From positions 124,001 to 188,000 of the forward strand of contig NZ_SLXW01000004.1 of assembly GCF_004341085.1 (NCBI RefSeq): 64,000 nucleotides of DNA. Direction: 5' to 3'. How positions within the stretch are numbered: the first letter of the stretch is position 1; each line of letters opens with the position of its first letter. The translations under genes and the position numbers were made by a program. The notes below the pieces were generated by a model. That model did no database searches, had not been told where the DNA came from, and was given only the letters and a program-made list of their open reading frames with translations. Below are positions 27,554-35,178 of this stretch, in pieces. This DNA comes from Sphingomonas sp. PP-CE-1G-424. GTDB lineage: Bacteria > Pseudomonadota > Alphaproteobacteria > Sphingomonadales > Sphingomonadaceae.

Positions 27554-28651
27554 TCAGCTGTGCAGGAAGTGCATCACGTCGCCGTCGTTCACGACGTAGG
27601 CCTTGCCTTCCGCGCGCAGCTTGCCCGCCTCGCGTGCCTTCGATTCCCCACCCAGTGCGATGAAGTCGTCGAACGCGATCGTCTCGGCGCGGATGAAGCC
27701 CTTTTCGAAATCGCCGTGGATCTCGCCGGCCGCCTGCGGTGCGGTCGCGCCCTTGTGGACGGTCCAGGCGCGCGCTTCCTTCGGGCCGACCGTGAAGAAC
27801 GTCAGCAGGTGCAGCAGCTTGTACCCGGCGGTGATGACGCGCGCGAGGCCGGTCTCTTCCAGCCCCAACTCGCCAAGAAACTCGCCGCGATCCTCCGCCG
27901 GCATCGTTGCGATCTCCGCCTCGATCGCCGCCGACACCACGACCGCCTCGGCGCCTTCGGCCTTCGCCTTCTCGAACACCCGCGCCGACAGCGCATTGCC
28001 GTTCGCCGCATCGCCCTCGTCAACGTTGCACACGTACAGCACGGGCTTGGCCGTCAGCAACTGCGCCTGCGCGAACACGCGCGCCTCGTCTTCGTCCTTC
28101 GGCACGGTCAATCGCGCGGGCTTGCCTTCGCGGAGCAGTTCGAGCGCCTGGCCGAGCACGGCGGCGCCGATCTTGGCTTCCTTGTCGCCCTGCATGCCCT
28201 TCTTGGCGAGGTTCGGGACGCGCTTTTCGAGGCTTTCGAGGTCGCTCAGCATCAGCTCGGTGTCGACCGTCTCGGCGTCGGCGATCGGATCGACCTTGTT
28301 GTCGACATGCGTCACGTCGCCGTCTTCGAAGCAGCGCAGCACATGGACGATCGCGTCGACCTCGCGGATGTTGCCGAGGAACTGGTTGCCGAGCCCTTCG
28401 CCCTTCGACGCGCCACGCACGAGGCCGGCGATGTCGACGAAGCCCAACTGCGTCTCGATGATCTTCTGCGATCCGGCGATCTTCGCCAGCGCGTCGAGCC
28501 GCTTGTCGGGCACGCCGACGTTACCGACGTTCGGCTCGATCGTGCAGAACGGATAGTTCGCCGCCTGCGCCGCGGCCGTCTCGGTCAGCGCGTTGAAGAG
28601 AGTGGACTTGCCGACGTTCGGCAGCCCCACGATGCCGCAGCGAAAACCCAT
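27554..28651 (-). CDS. ychF: Redox-responsive ATPase YchF
   Basis: A 365-residue Obg-family P-loop NTPase. The Walker A is GLPNVGKST at residues 8-16 and switch II is DIAGLVRGA. The specificity motif is NVDE rather than NKxD, which explains the preference for ATP in this family. A helical coiled part and a C-terminal TGS domain (LLTFFTVGPKEARAWTVHKG) follow. YchF/OLA1 associates with ribosomes. It is on its own, and the gap to the alcohol dehydrogenase gene carries a family D palindrome. Confidence 0.97.
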   Translation of the reverse strand: MGFRCGIVGLPNVGKSTLFNALTETAAAQAANYPFCTIEPNVGNVGVPDKRLDALAKIAGSQKIIETQLGFVDIAGLVRGASKGEGLGNQFLGNIREVDAIVHVLRCFEDGDVTHVDNKVDPIADAETVDTELMLSDLESLEKRVPNLAKKGMQGDKEAKIGAAVLGQALELLREGKPARLTVPKDEDEARVFAQAQLLTAKPVLYVCNVDEGDAANGNALSARVFEKAKAEGAEAVVVSAAIEAEIATMPAEDRGEFLGELGLEETGLARVITAGYKLLHLLTFFTVGPKEARAWTVHKGATAPQAAGEIHGDFEKGFIRAETIAFDDFIALGGESKAREAGKLRAEGKAYVVNDGDVMHFLHS

Positions 28652-28744
28652 GATATGCCCTTGGTATAAGAATGTGCGGGCGCTTTAGGGCAGGGCGGTG
28701 CGGAAGGCCAGTGAAGGCCGCGCGCGCGGTCAGAGTTCGTCCTG

Positions 28745-28855
28745 CTCCCCTCCCTGGAAGGGAGGGGCTGGGGGTGGGTAGGCCAGCTTGAGCCGCAAAC
28801 GTTCCACTATCCGGACACCGACCCACCCCCAACCCCTCCCTTCCAGGGAGGGGAG
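28745..28855. repeat. Palindromic element, family D
   Basis: CTCCCCTCCCTGGAAGGGAG and GGGCTGGGGGTGGGT on the left pair with ACCCACCCCCAACCCCTCCC and TTCCAGGGAGGGGAG on the right. It occupies a third of the 351-bp gap between the divergent ychF and alcohol dehydrogenase genes. The right-hand part of the gap is AT-richer and probably holds the dehydrogenase promoter. Confidence 0.87.
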
Positions 28856-29002
28856 AAGCTCCACGCCGTGCGCCAAGTCCCGCGTCCCGCCTGATCGACC
28901 CACTCGATTGCCGCAGTGCAGCAAAATAATCATACCGCTCGGTAGTTATCATATGGTCGAAGCTTATATTCCGATCCCAGCTTGAGATAGATCAGGAATT
29001 CC

Positions 29003-30067
29003 ATGACCACGACCGCCCACGGCTACGCCGCGCAATCCCCCGAAACCCCGCTCGCCCCGTTCAGCTTCGAGCGCCGCGAACCCGGCAAGACCGACGTCGC
29101 GATCGACATCGCGTTCTGCGGCGTCTGCCATTCCGACCTCCACACCGCCAAGGGCGAGTGGGAAGGCACGCTCTACCCCTGCGTCCCCGGCCACGAGATC
29201 GTCGGTCACGTCACCGCGGTCGGCAGCGACGTCACCAAGTTCAAGGTCGGCGACGTCGTCGGCGTCGGCTGCATGGTCGACAGCTGCGGCGAGTGCCCGT
29301 CGTGCAAGGACGGCGAAGAGCAATATTGCGAGACCACCGGGTTCGTCGGCACCTATAACGGCCCCGATCCCGTGCTCGGCGGCCACACCTTTGGCGGCTA
29401 TTCGGACAAGATCGTCGTCGACGAGGGCTTCGTGCTGAAGGTCTCGCATCCCGAAGCCGACCTCGCCGCGGTTGCGCCTTTGCTCTGCGCCGGCATCACC
29501 ACCTATTCGCCGTTGAAGCACTGGAAGGTCGGTCCCGGCCAGAAGGTCGGCATCGTCGGTCTCGGCGGTCTCGGCCACATGGGCGTCAAGATCGCCAACG
29601 CGATGGGTGCCGAGGTCTATGTCTTCTCGACCTCGCCGAACAAGCGCGACGACGCCAAGCGTCTCGGTGCGAAAGACCTGATCGTGTCGAAGGACGAAGC
29701 CGCGATGGCCGAACACGCCAACAGCTTCGACTTCATCCTGAACACCGTCGCGGCGAGCCACAATCTCGACACGTTCACCGCGTTGTTGAAGCGCGACGGT
29801 ACGATGACGCTGGTCGGCGTCCCCGAGCACGCGCATCCGTCGCCCTCGGTCGGCAATCTGATCTTCAAGCGCCGCGCAATCGCCGGCTCGCTCATCGGCG
29901 GGATCGCCGAAACGCAGGAGATGCTCGATTTCTGCAACGAGCACGGCTTGGTGTCGGACATCGAGATGATCCGCATGGACGAGATCGAACCCTCGTATCA
30001 GCGCATGGTGAAGAGCGACGTAAAGTACCGCTTCGTCATCGACATGGCCTCGATGAAGGCGGTCTGA
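29003..30067 (+). CDS. NAD(P)-dependent zinc alcohol dehydrogenase, CAD/YahK type
   Basis: A 354-residue medium-chain dehydrogenase. The catalytic zinc ligands are the Cys in FCGVCHSDLH, the His of PGHEIVGHV, and the Cys in LLCAGITTY. The structural zinc site is CGECPSCKDGEEQYC, with four Cys. The Rossmann motif is GLGGLGHMGVKIA at about residue 191. The family reduces aldehydes with NADPH. It is a single gene flanked by palindromic elements on both sides. Confidence 0.95.
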   Translation: MTTTAHGYAAQSPETPLAPFSFERREPGKTDVAIDIAFCGVCHSDLHTAKGEWEGTLYPCVPGHEIVGHVTAVGSDVTKFKVGDVVGVGCMVDSCGECPSCKDGEEQYCETTGFVGTYNGPDPVLGGHTFGGYSDKIVVDEGFVLKVSHPEADLAAVAPLLCAGITTYSPLKHWKVGPGQKVGIVGLGGLGHMGVKIANAMGAEVYVFSTSPNKRDDAKRLGAKDLIVSKDEAAMAEHANSFDFILNTVAASHNLDTFTALLKRDGTMTLVGVPEHAHPSPSVGNLIFKRRAIAGSLIGGIAETQEMLDFCNEHGLVSDIEMIRMDEIEPSYQRMVKSDVKYRFVIDMASMKAV

Positions 30068-30104
30068 TCGGGCAGGGGCGGTGCTCAACGAGTGCCGCCC
30101 CAAA

Positions 30105-30202
30105 CTCCCTCCCCTTCAGGGGAGGGTCGGGGTGGGGCAGTGCCGCGAGCGCATGCATGTGCGGCCAAGCCCCACCCCAACCCTCCCCTAAAGGGGAGGG
30201 GG
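30105..30202. repeat. Palindromic element, family D
   Basis: CTCCCTCCCCTTCAGGGGAG and GGTCGGGGTGGGGC on the left pair with GCCCCACCCCAACCCTCCCC and TAAAGGGGAGGGGG on the right. It is followed after 32 bp by a family A element, and the two fill the spacer between convergent genes. Confidence 0.87.
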
Positions 30203-30234
30203 TAAGAAGGTCCGGAGACGCTCCCCCAGACACT

Positions 30235-30340
30235 ACCACCCCGGCGGAGGCCGGGGCCCAGGTGGGAAGGCTAATCTGATGCAAGGCAGTCCTTCGTTAG
30301 CGACGTTTCCCAACTGGGCCCCGGCCTTCGCCGGGGTGGT
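30235..30340. repeat. Palindromic element, family A
   Basis: ACCACCCCGGCGGAGGCCGG and GGCCCAGGTGGGAAGG face CCCAACTGGGCCCCGGCC and CCGGGGTGGT. The centre has the family's CTTCGTTA motif. Substitutions in one arm (CAGGTGGG) are only partly mirrored in the other (CCCAACTG), so the stem is slightly decayed. Confidence 0.85.
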
Positions 30341-30372
30341 GCCATTTCAAGCACAGTGCCCGCCCGCCCCAA

Positions 30373-30978
30373 TCACCACCGATAATTGAAACTAATACTG
30401 ATCCGCTCGCCCTTTGCAGCATTCGGCACGACCTCATGCCGCAACCAGCTCTCCCACAGAAAAACACTCCCCGGCTTGGGCTCGGCATAAACGAACGTCC
30501 GAAGATCCTCCGCGGCATCCTCCAGCCGCGTCGGCGCCGCCATCATCATCGGCAACCGCGGATCCTCCAATTTGAGCGCCCCAGCCCCTTCCGGAATTGC
30601 CACGTACATCGTCCCGGAAACGACGCTATGCGGATGGATATGCCCCGAATGCGCGCCCCCAGGCTTCAGTACGTTCACCCAAAGGCTATCCAGCTTCAAC
30701 TTCCGCCCGCCCAGATCGAACGCACAATCCTTCGCGAACTGCGCGACATGCTTGTTCAGCAGCCGCACCAGATCGCCGAACCGCGGATCGCGCAACGGCA
30801 GGTCGTTCAGCGACGCATACGAGGTATACCCGCGATACCCATGCGCCTTCGACCACGCGACCCCGGCGCGATCGGCCTTCGCCAGCTCGCGCGCAGCGTC
30901 CTCGAGTTCCTCGACCAGATCGTCGTCGCCGAGATCGGCCTCGTAGAACCGCGTGGCAAACAAGGAACGGGTGGTCAT
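30373..30978 (-). CDS. Putative 2OG-Fe(II) oxygenase (TIGR02466-like)
   Basis: A 201-residue protein. The jelly-roll core has SGHIHPHSVVSGTMYVAIPEG, in which His residues can bind iron, a later RHEVVPN for the second His, and the 2-oxoglutarate-binding Arg in RISISFNYRW. These agree with a family of short bacterial 2OG-Fe(II) oxygenases. The substrate is unknown. Its ATG overlaps the pth stop (ATGA), so it is the distal gene of a pth transcript. Confidence 0.82.
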   Translation of the reverse strand: MTTRSLFATRFYEADLGDDDLVEELEDAARELAKADRAGVAWSKAHGYRGYTSYASLNDLPLRDPRFGDLVRLLNKHVAQFAKDCAFDLGGRKLKLDSLWVNVLKPGGAHSGHIHPHSVVSGTMYVAIPEGAGALKLEDPRLPMMMAAPTRLEDAAEDLRTFVYAEPKPGSVFLWESWLRHEVVPNAAKGERISISFNYRW

Positions 30979-31544
30979 GGCTGCATCCTCAACGCGACAT
31001 CGTTCATGAAGCGGACGTCGTCGCCCTCCGCCAGCCACTTGGCCTCCGCCGCGACCGCGCCGAGCATGTCGCTCAACGGCTCGATCTCCGCCTTCGCATA
31101 ATTGCCGAGCACGTAACCGGTCACGCGATCCTTGTGCCCCGGATGCCCGATCCCCAGCCGCACGCGGCGAAACTCCGGCCCCAGATGCTGGTCAGTCGAG
31201 CGCAGCCCGTTATGCCCCGCGGTCCCGCCGCCGGTCTTCACCTTCACGCGGAAGGGCGCGATGTCGAGTTCATCGTGGAACACCGTCAGCGCCTCGACGC
31301 CGAGCTTGTAGAAGCGCAGCGCCTCGCCGATCGCGCGGCCGCTCTCGTTCATGAAGGTCGCGGGCTTTAGCAGCAGGATCTTCTCCGAGCCGATCCGCCC
31401 CTCCTGCGTCCAGCCCTGGAACTGCTTCTTGACCGCGCTGAAGCCGTGCACCTCGGCGATCGCGTCGGCGACCATGAACCCGACATTGTGCCGGTGCATC
31501 GCATATTGCGCCCCCGGATTGCCGAGTCCCGCCCAGATCTGCAC
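30975..31544 (-). CDS. pth: Peptidyl-tRNA hydrolase
   Basis: A 189-residue Pth, which releases peptides from prematurely dropped peptidyl-tRNA. Family segments are WAGLGNPGAQYAMHRHNVGFM with the catalytic His, KPATFMNESG, VFHDELDIAPF, and GGGTAGHNGLRS. Its stop overlaps the start of the 2OG-Fe(II) oxygenase gene. It sits downstream of rplY on the same strand, a common arrangement, but here an intrinsic terminator and a palindrome separate them, so pth probably has its own promoter. Confidence 0.97.
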   Translation of the reverse strand: MQIWAGLGNPGAQYAMHRHNVGFMVADAIAEVHGFSAVKKQFQGWTQEGRIGSEKILLLKPATFMNESGRAIGEALRFYKLGVEALTVFHDELDIAPFRVKVKTGGGTAGHNGLRSTDQHLGPEFRRVRLGIGHPGHKDRVTGYVLGNYAKAEIEPLSDMLGAVAAEAKWLAEGDDVRFMNDVALRMQP

Positions 31545-31591
31545 GTGTGATTCTCCAAAACGAAACGGCTCGCCGGCCCGTTAACCATTGT

Positions 31592-31671
31592 TGTTCCCCT
31601 GCGAAAGCAGGGGCCCAGGATTACAGGCGATACAGCTGCTTGATCCTGGACCCCCGCGTTCGCGGGGGAAC
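31592..31671. repeat. Palindromic element, family B (long form)
   Basis: GTTCCCCTGCGAAAGCAGGG and GCCCAGGAT on the left pair with ATCCTGGACCCCCGCGTTCG and CGGGGGAAC on the right. The same organisation is seen at 7605 and in the acid phosphatase gene at 10333. It lies just upstream of pth. Confidence 0.85.
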
Positions 31672-31699
31672 GGTGAGGTGCGTTCCGAGCCAGCAGCCC

Positions 31700-31741
31700 C
31701 ATAAAACGAAACGGGCGGGAAAGCCCTAGCTTTCCCGCCCG
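31700..31741 (-). terminator. Intrinsic terminator of rplY
   Basis: CGGGCGGGAAAGC (31712-31724) and GCTTTCCCGCCCG (31729-31741) form a perfect 13-bp stem with a four-base loop. On the minus strand it is followed by TTTCGTTTTAT, a T-rich tail. It lies 32 bp past the rplY stop. Confidence 0.85.
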
Positions 31742-31772
31742 CCAGATCATCCTAAGACGAAGGGCTGAACCC

Positions 31773-32471
31773 TCAGTCCTTCTTCTGCGGCGTGATCTTG
31801 TCGTCGTCGTTGTCATCGTCGTTCGGCTCAACGACCGGCTCTTCGTCCGAAGCAGCCTCGGCAGCCTGTGCTTCGGCGACTTCAGCCTCGAGCTCTTCGT
31901 CCTCGACGGTCGGCACGGTCGGCGGCACGATCGTGGCGATCGCGAAGTCGCGGTCGTCGATCGCGGGTGTCGCGCCCTTGGGCAGCTTCACGTCACTGAT
32001 GTGGATCGAATCACCGATCTCCAGACCGGCTAGCGAAATCGTGATCTCGCTCGGGATGTCCGAAGCGTCGACGACCAGTTCGATCTCGTGGCGCGTGATG
32101 TTGAGGACGCCCTTGCCCTTCTTGATGCCCGGTGCGTCGTCCTCGTCGGTGAACGCGATCGGCACCGCGACGGTGACGGTCGAATGCTCGCCGATGCGCA
32201 GGAAGTCGACATGGATCGGGCGATCCGAAACCGGGTGGAACGAGACGTCCTTCGGCAGCGTGCGCACGCCGTTGACCATCACGACGGAATTCATGAAATG
32301 GCCGGTCATCAGCGCCTTCATCAGCGCCTTTTCCTCGAGGTGAACCGAGGTTGGTTCCTGGTTCAGGCCGTAGATCACGGCAGGCACGCGGCCATCACGA
32401 CGCAGCGCCCGGGAGGCTCCCTTGCCAACCCGGTCACGCGTCTCGGCTGCGAGCGTCAACTGGTCGCTCAT
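31773..32471 (-). CDS. rplY: 50S ribosomal protein L25/general stress protein Ctc
   Basis: A 232-residue CTC-type L25. The N-terminal 5S rRNA-binding domain has [24 protein letters not shown], and the central TL5 beta-domain has [21 protein letters not shown]. The C-terminal tail of about 50 residues is very acidic and Ala-rich, ending in a Asp/Asn run and KITPQKKD; this disordered extension is common in alphaproteobacteria. The start at 32471 is the family start ([12 protein letters not shown]). The gene is followed by its own terminator. Confidence 0.96.
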   Translation of the reverse strand: MSDQLTLAAETRDRVGKGASRALRRDGRVPAVIYGLNQEPTSVHLEEKALMKALMTGHFMNSVVMVNGVRTLPKDVSFHPVSDRPIHVDFLRIGEHSTVTVAVPIAFTDEDDAPGIKKGKGVLNITRHEIELVVDASDIPSEITISLAGLEIGDSIHISDVKLPKGATPAIDDRDFAIATIVPPTVPTVEDEELEAEVAEAQAAEAASDEEPVVEPNDDDNDDDKITPQKKD

Positions 32472-32660
32472 CTGTATTCTCCGAAACTCGTTTGTTGTCC
32501 TTCCCGCCCACGCCTCCAGGGATGACCATGGACCGGAAGCGCGGGCGCATAGCGGAGTTTCGTGCAAAAAACAACGGCTGCGGGGAAGGGGCCTGCATCC
32601 GGGCGATACCTGCTACGCTTCGACCGCTGGCAATCTCGCCAGTTCTCGAGGAGCAGAACC

Positions 32661-32753
32661 ATGACGTTTGGCAATGTCTGTGTTCTGCTTCTGGTGTTGT
32701 TCGCCTTTGCGACCTTGATCTTGAAGGTCGTCGAGACGGCACGCCGGAAGTAG
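32661..32753 (+). CDS. 30-residue single-span membrane microprotein
   Basis: The product starts MTFGNVCVLLLVLFAFATLI and ends KVVETARRK: one membrane helix and a short basic tail. GAGGAGCAGAACC before the ATG gives a good ribosome-binding site. The frame is open further upstream, but that part looks untranslated. A second copy of the start sequence CCATGACGTTTGGC is found at 32845, where it is closed by a stop after five codons. Function is unknown. It diverges from rplY, so the gap between them must hold both promoters. Confidence 0.55.
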   Translation: MTFGNVCVLLLVLFAFATLILKVVETARRK

Positions 32754-32893
32754 CACAACGGGCGGGGGGTGCGCGGCAACGTGCCCCCCAAACGATTGAA
32801 CCCCCGCCACGGCAATGGCGAGGGTTCGTATCTCAAGGCACAGCCATGACGTTTGGCTTGTGATACATACGCCCGATTCAAAAAACCTTCAAT

Positions 32894-33042
32894 GTCCCTC
32901 GCCCCTTCGGGGAGAGGGAGGGGCCCGCGTGCGCTTGCACGGGTGAGGGTGAGGGGAGTGGGGCTCGGGGCGTTTATCCCAACTCCCCCTCACCCTTCCG
33001 TCGCAAGGGCTCCTCCCTCCCTCTCCCCGAGGGGAGAGGGAC
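32894..33042. repeat. Palindromic element, family D (long)
   Basis: GTCCCTCGCCCCTTCGGGGA and GAGGGAGGGGCCCG on the left pair with GGCTCCTCCCTCCCTCTCCC and CGAGGGGAGAGGGAC on the right. An inner pair is GGTGAGGGTGAGGGGAGT with ACTCCCCCTCACCC. It lies downstream of the microprotein gene and directly after the TraB/GumN gene on the other strand. Confidence 0.87.
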
Positions 33043-33050
33043 TCGGAACC

Positions 33051-33971
33051 TCAATACCGAACCCGCTCCGCCTTCACCCCAAGCTTAGCCAACTGCGCCT
33101 GAACGCTGTCCTTGCCCGCCAGATGCCCCGCACCGACCGCGATAAACACCGTCCCTGGCGACTTCATCCGGTTCGCGACCCACTCCGCCCAGCGCGCATT
33201 GCGGTCGAACAGCAGCGCCTTCGCCACCTCGGGCGAGTCCTTCAGGTCGTCGTTCATCTCCCTGGCCAAAGCCTCGGGATCGCCCTTCGCCCATTCGTCG
33301 ACCATCGTCGCCATCGTCTTCTCGAGCGTCGGCAGTTCGTCGATCGTGCTCCCCAGAAACTGGATCTGCGCCTTCTGCGACAACCCGCCGAAATACCCGA
33401 GCTGCTGCTCCGCCGTCTCCAGCCCGATCACCGGCTTCCCCGCAGCCTTCGCCGCCGCCGTGATCACCTGCTCAGGCCCGTTCGCCGCATCATAGCCAAG
33501 CTTGGACAAAGGCGCGATCGACAGGTTGGTCGCCGCCAGCCAAGGCTTGAACCGATCGAACGCATTCGCCGGCAGCCCCAAATCGGTCACCGCCTTGGCA
33601 TACGCCGCACGCTTGTCCGCGGGCAGCTGCTCGGTCAGCGTCGGCCCGTCCTTCGACACCCCCGTCGCCATCACCAGCGACTGCATCTTCGCGGGATCCG
33701 GCATCACCAGCTCCAGCACCACCTGGTTCGAGCGATCGAACGCGGTCTTCACCGCCTCGTCGAACCACGTCATGCCGGGCTTCAACACATGGATCGTCCC
33801 GAACAGGTAGATCGTCGTGTCCTTGTCCTTCACTACCCAAAGCGCCGGATCGGCATCGTTCGCGGCTTGCACAGGCTTCGGCGCGACCTGCGCACAGGCG
33901 GGCAAAGCGAACGCCATAGCGATGGCAGAGAGCGCGGATCGGAACGAAACGATCTTCGAAAACAGCTTCAA
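33051..33971 (-). CDS. TraB/GumN (Tiki-like) family protein, exported
   Basis: About 306 residues from a TTG at 33971, with AAGGA 10 bases upstream; no ATG fits a full signal peptide, so the start is uncertain. The N-terminus is a signal peptide ending near ACA, or a lipoprotein signal with LPAC. The mature part starts with [22 protein letters not shown], the TraB/GumN signature with its GTIHV motif, and has the closing [13 protein letters not shown]. Related animal Tiki proteins are metalloproteases, but the bacterial function is unknown. It diverges from glyQ. Confidence 0.85.
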   Translation of the reverse strand: MKLFSKIVSFRSALSAIAMAFALPACAQVAPKPVQAANDADPALWVVKDKDTTIYLFGTIHVLKPGMTWFDEAVKTAFDRSNQVVLELVMPDPAKMQSLVMATGVSKDGPTLTEQLPADKRAAYAKAVTDLGLPANAFDRFKPWLAATNLSIAPLSKLGYDAANGPEQVITAAAKAAGKPVIGLETAEQQLGYFGGLSQKAQIQFLGSTIDELPTLEKTMATMVDEWAKGDPEALAREMNDDLKDSPEVAKALLFDRNARWAEWVANRMKSPGTVFIAVGAGHLAGKDSVQAQLAKLGVKAERVRY

Positions 33972-34067
33972 GGGGAGGGCATCCTTACCGTGAGTTCGCC
34001 CCCATGTAGGACGCCGGACCTTAACGCACCACTTGCCTCCCGCACCCCCATCCGCCAAAGCCCGCGC

Positions 34068-34946
34068 GTGACCCAGCCCGTGATAAAGCCTCTTAGCTTC
34101 CAGCGCATGATCCTCACGCTCCACGATTACTGGAGCGAACACGGATGCCTGATACTGCAGCCCTACGACATGGAAATGGGCGCGGGCACCTTCCACACCG
34201 CCACGACGCTCCGCGCGCTCGGGCCGAAACCGTGGAACGCCGCGTTCGTGCAGCCCTGCCGCCGCCCGACCGACGGGCGCTATGGCGAGAACCCCAACCG
34301 GCTCCAGCATTACTACCAGTATCAGGTCATCCTGAAGCCGAGCCCCGCCAACCTCCAGGAGCTCTACCTCGGCAGCCTCGCGGCGATCGGCATCGACATG
34401 CTGAAGCACGACATCCGCTTCGTCGAGGACGACTGGGAAAGCCCGACGCTCGGCGCCTGGGGGCTCGGCTGGGAGGTTTGGTGCGACGGCATGGAGGTGA
34501 CGCAGTTCACCTATTTCCAGCAGATGGGCGGCTTCGACATGAAGCCCGTCGCGGGCGAACTCACCTACGGGTTGGAGCGCCTCGCGATGTATATCCAGGA
34601 CAAGGACTCGGTCTACGACCTGGCGTTCAACGATGCCGGGGTGACCTACGGCGACGTGTTCCTGGAAAACGAGCAGGAGATGTCGAAGTGGAACTTCGAG
34701 ATCGCCGACACGGACTCCCTGTTCGACCAGTTCCGCAAGCACGTCGCCGAATGCGAGAACAGCCTGTCAGCAAAGCTCCCGATCCCAGCCTACGAACAGG
34801 CGATCAAAGCCAGCCACATCTTCAACCTGCTCCAGGCCCGCGGCGTCATCTCCGTAGCCGAACGCCAAGCCTATATGGGCCGCGTCCGAGACCTCGCGAA
34901 GGGCGCCTGCGCTGCCTGGATGGACAAACACGGATGGGCGGCGTGA
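34068..34946 (+). CDS. glyQ: Glycine--tRNA ligase, alpha subunit
   Basis: A 292-residue catalytic subunit of the alpha2beta2 bacterial GlyRS. Typical segments are [51 protein letters not shown], and [20 protein letters not shown]-like sequence at mid-length. A GTG at 34068 is chosen as start, because the family N-terminus includes the PLSFQRMIL helix, which begins before the first ATG. glyS follows after a 232-bp spacer that contains a repeat element. Confidence 0.95.
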   Translation: MTQPVIKPLSFQRMILTLHDYWSEHGCLILQPYDMEMGAGTFHTATTLRALGPKPWNAAFVQPCRRPTDGRYGENPNRLQHYYQYQVILKPSPANLQELYLGSLAAIGIDMLKHDIRFVEDDWESPTLGAWGLGWEVWCDGMEVTQFTYFQQMGGFDMKPVAGELTYGLERLAMYIQDKDSVYDLAFNDAGVTYGDVFLENEQEMSKWNFEIADTDSLFDQFRKHVAECENSLSAKLPIPAYEQAIKASHIFNLLQARGVISVAERQAYMGRVRDLAKGACAAWMDKHGWAA

Positions 34947-34964
34947 TGGCTGTTCGTCGACAAG

Positions 34965-35152
34965 AAGGGTTTTGCGCGCAGAGGCGCAGAGGCGCGGAGC
35001 AGAAGGAGGTGGAGTCGGTATATCGACCTGCAATCCGGCTTCGGCATGATGAAAGACGCCTGCGGCGTCACTTGGCCGCGCGCAGCGCAACCGCTCCAAC
35101 CTTCTCTTCTACCCTTCTCCTCCGCGCCTCTGCGCCTCTGCGCGAAACCCCT
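34965..35152. repeat. Large inverted repeat between glyQ and glyS (family E)
   Basis: GGGTTTTGCGCGCAGAGGCG and CAGAGGCGCGGAG at 34968-35000 pair with CTCCGCGCCTCTGCGCCTCT and GCGCGAAACCCC at 35118-35152. The arms are about 33 bp and separated by about 117 bp. Similar GCGCAGAGGCGCAGAGGCGC repeats are common in proteobacterial genomes. The spacer carries no gene that I can support. Confidence 0.8.
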
Positions 35153-35178
35153 TCTCTCTTCTTCGCGTGCGAACCCAA

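Noticed and set aside
33972-34742. Upstream extension of the TraB/GumN frame, opposite glyQ
   Set aside because: It is the complement of glyQ codons. The TraB/GumN protein has its signal peptide at the TTG at 33971, so the extension is not translated.
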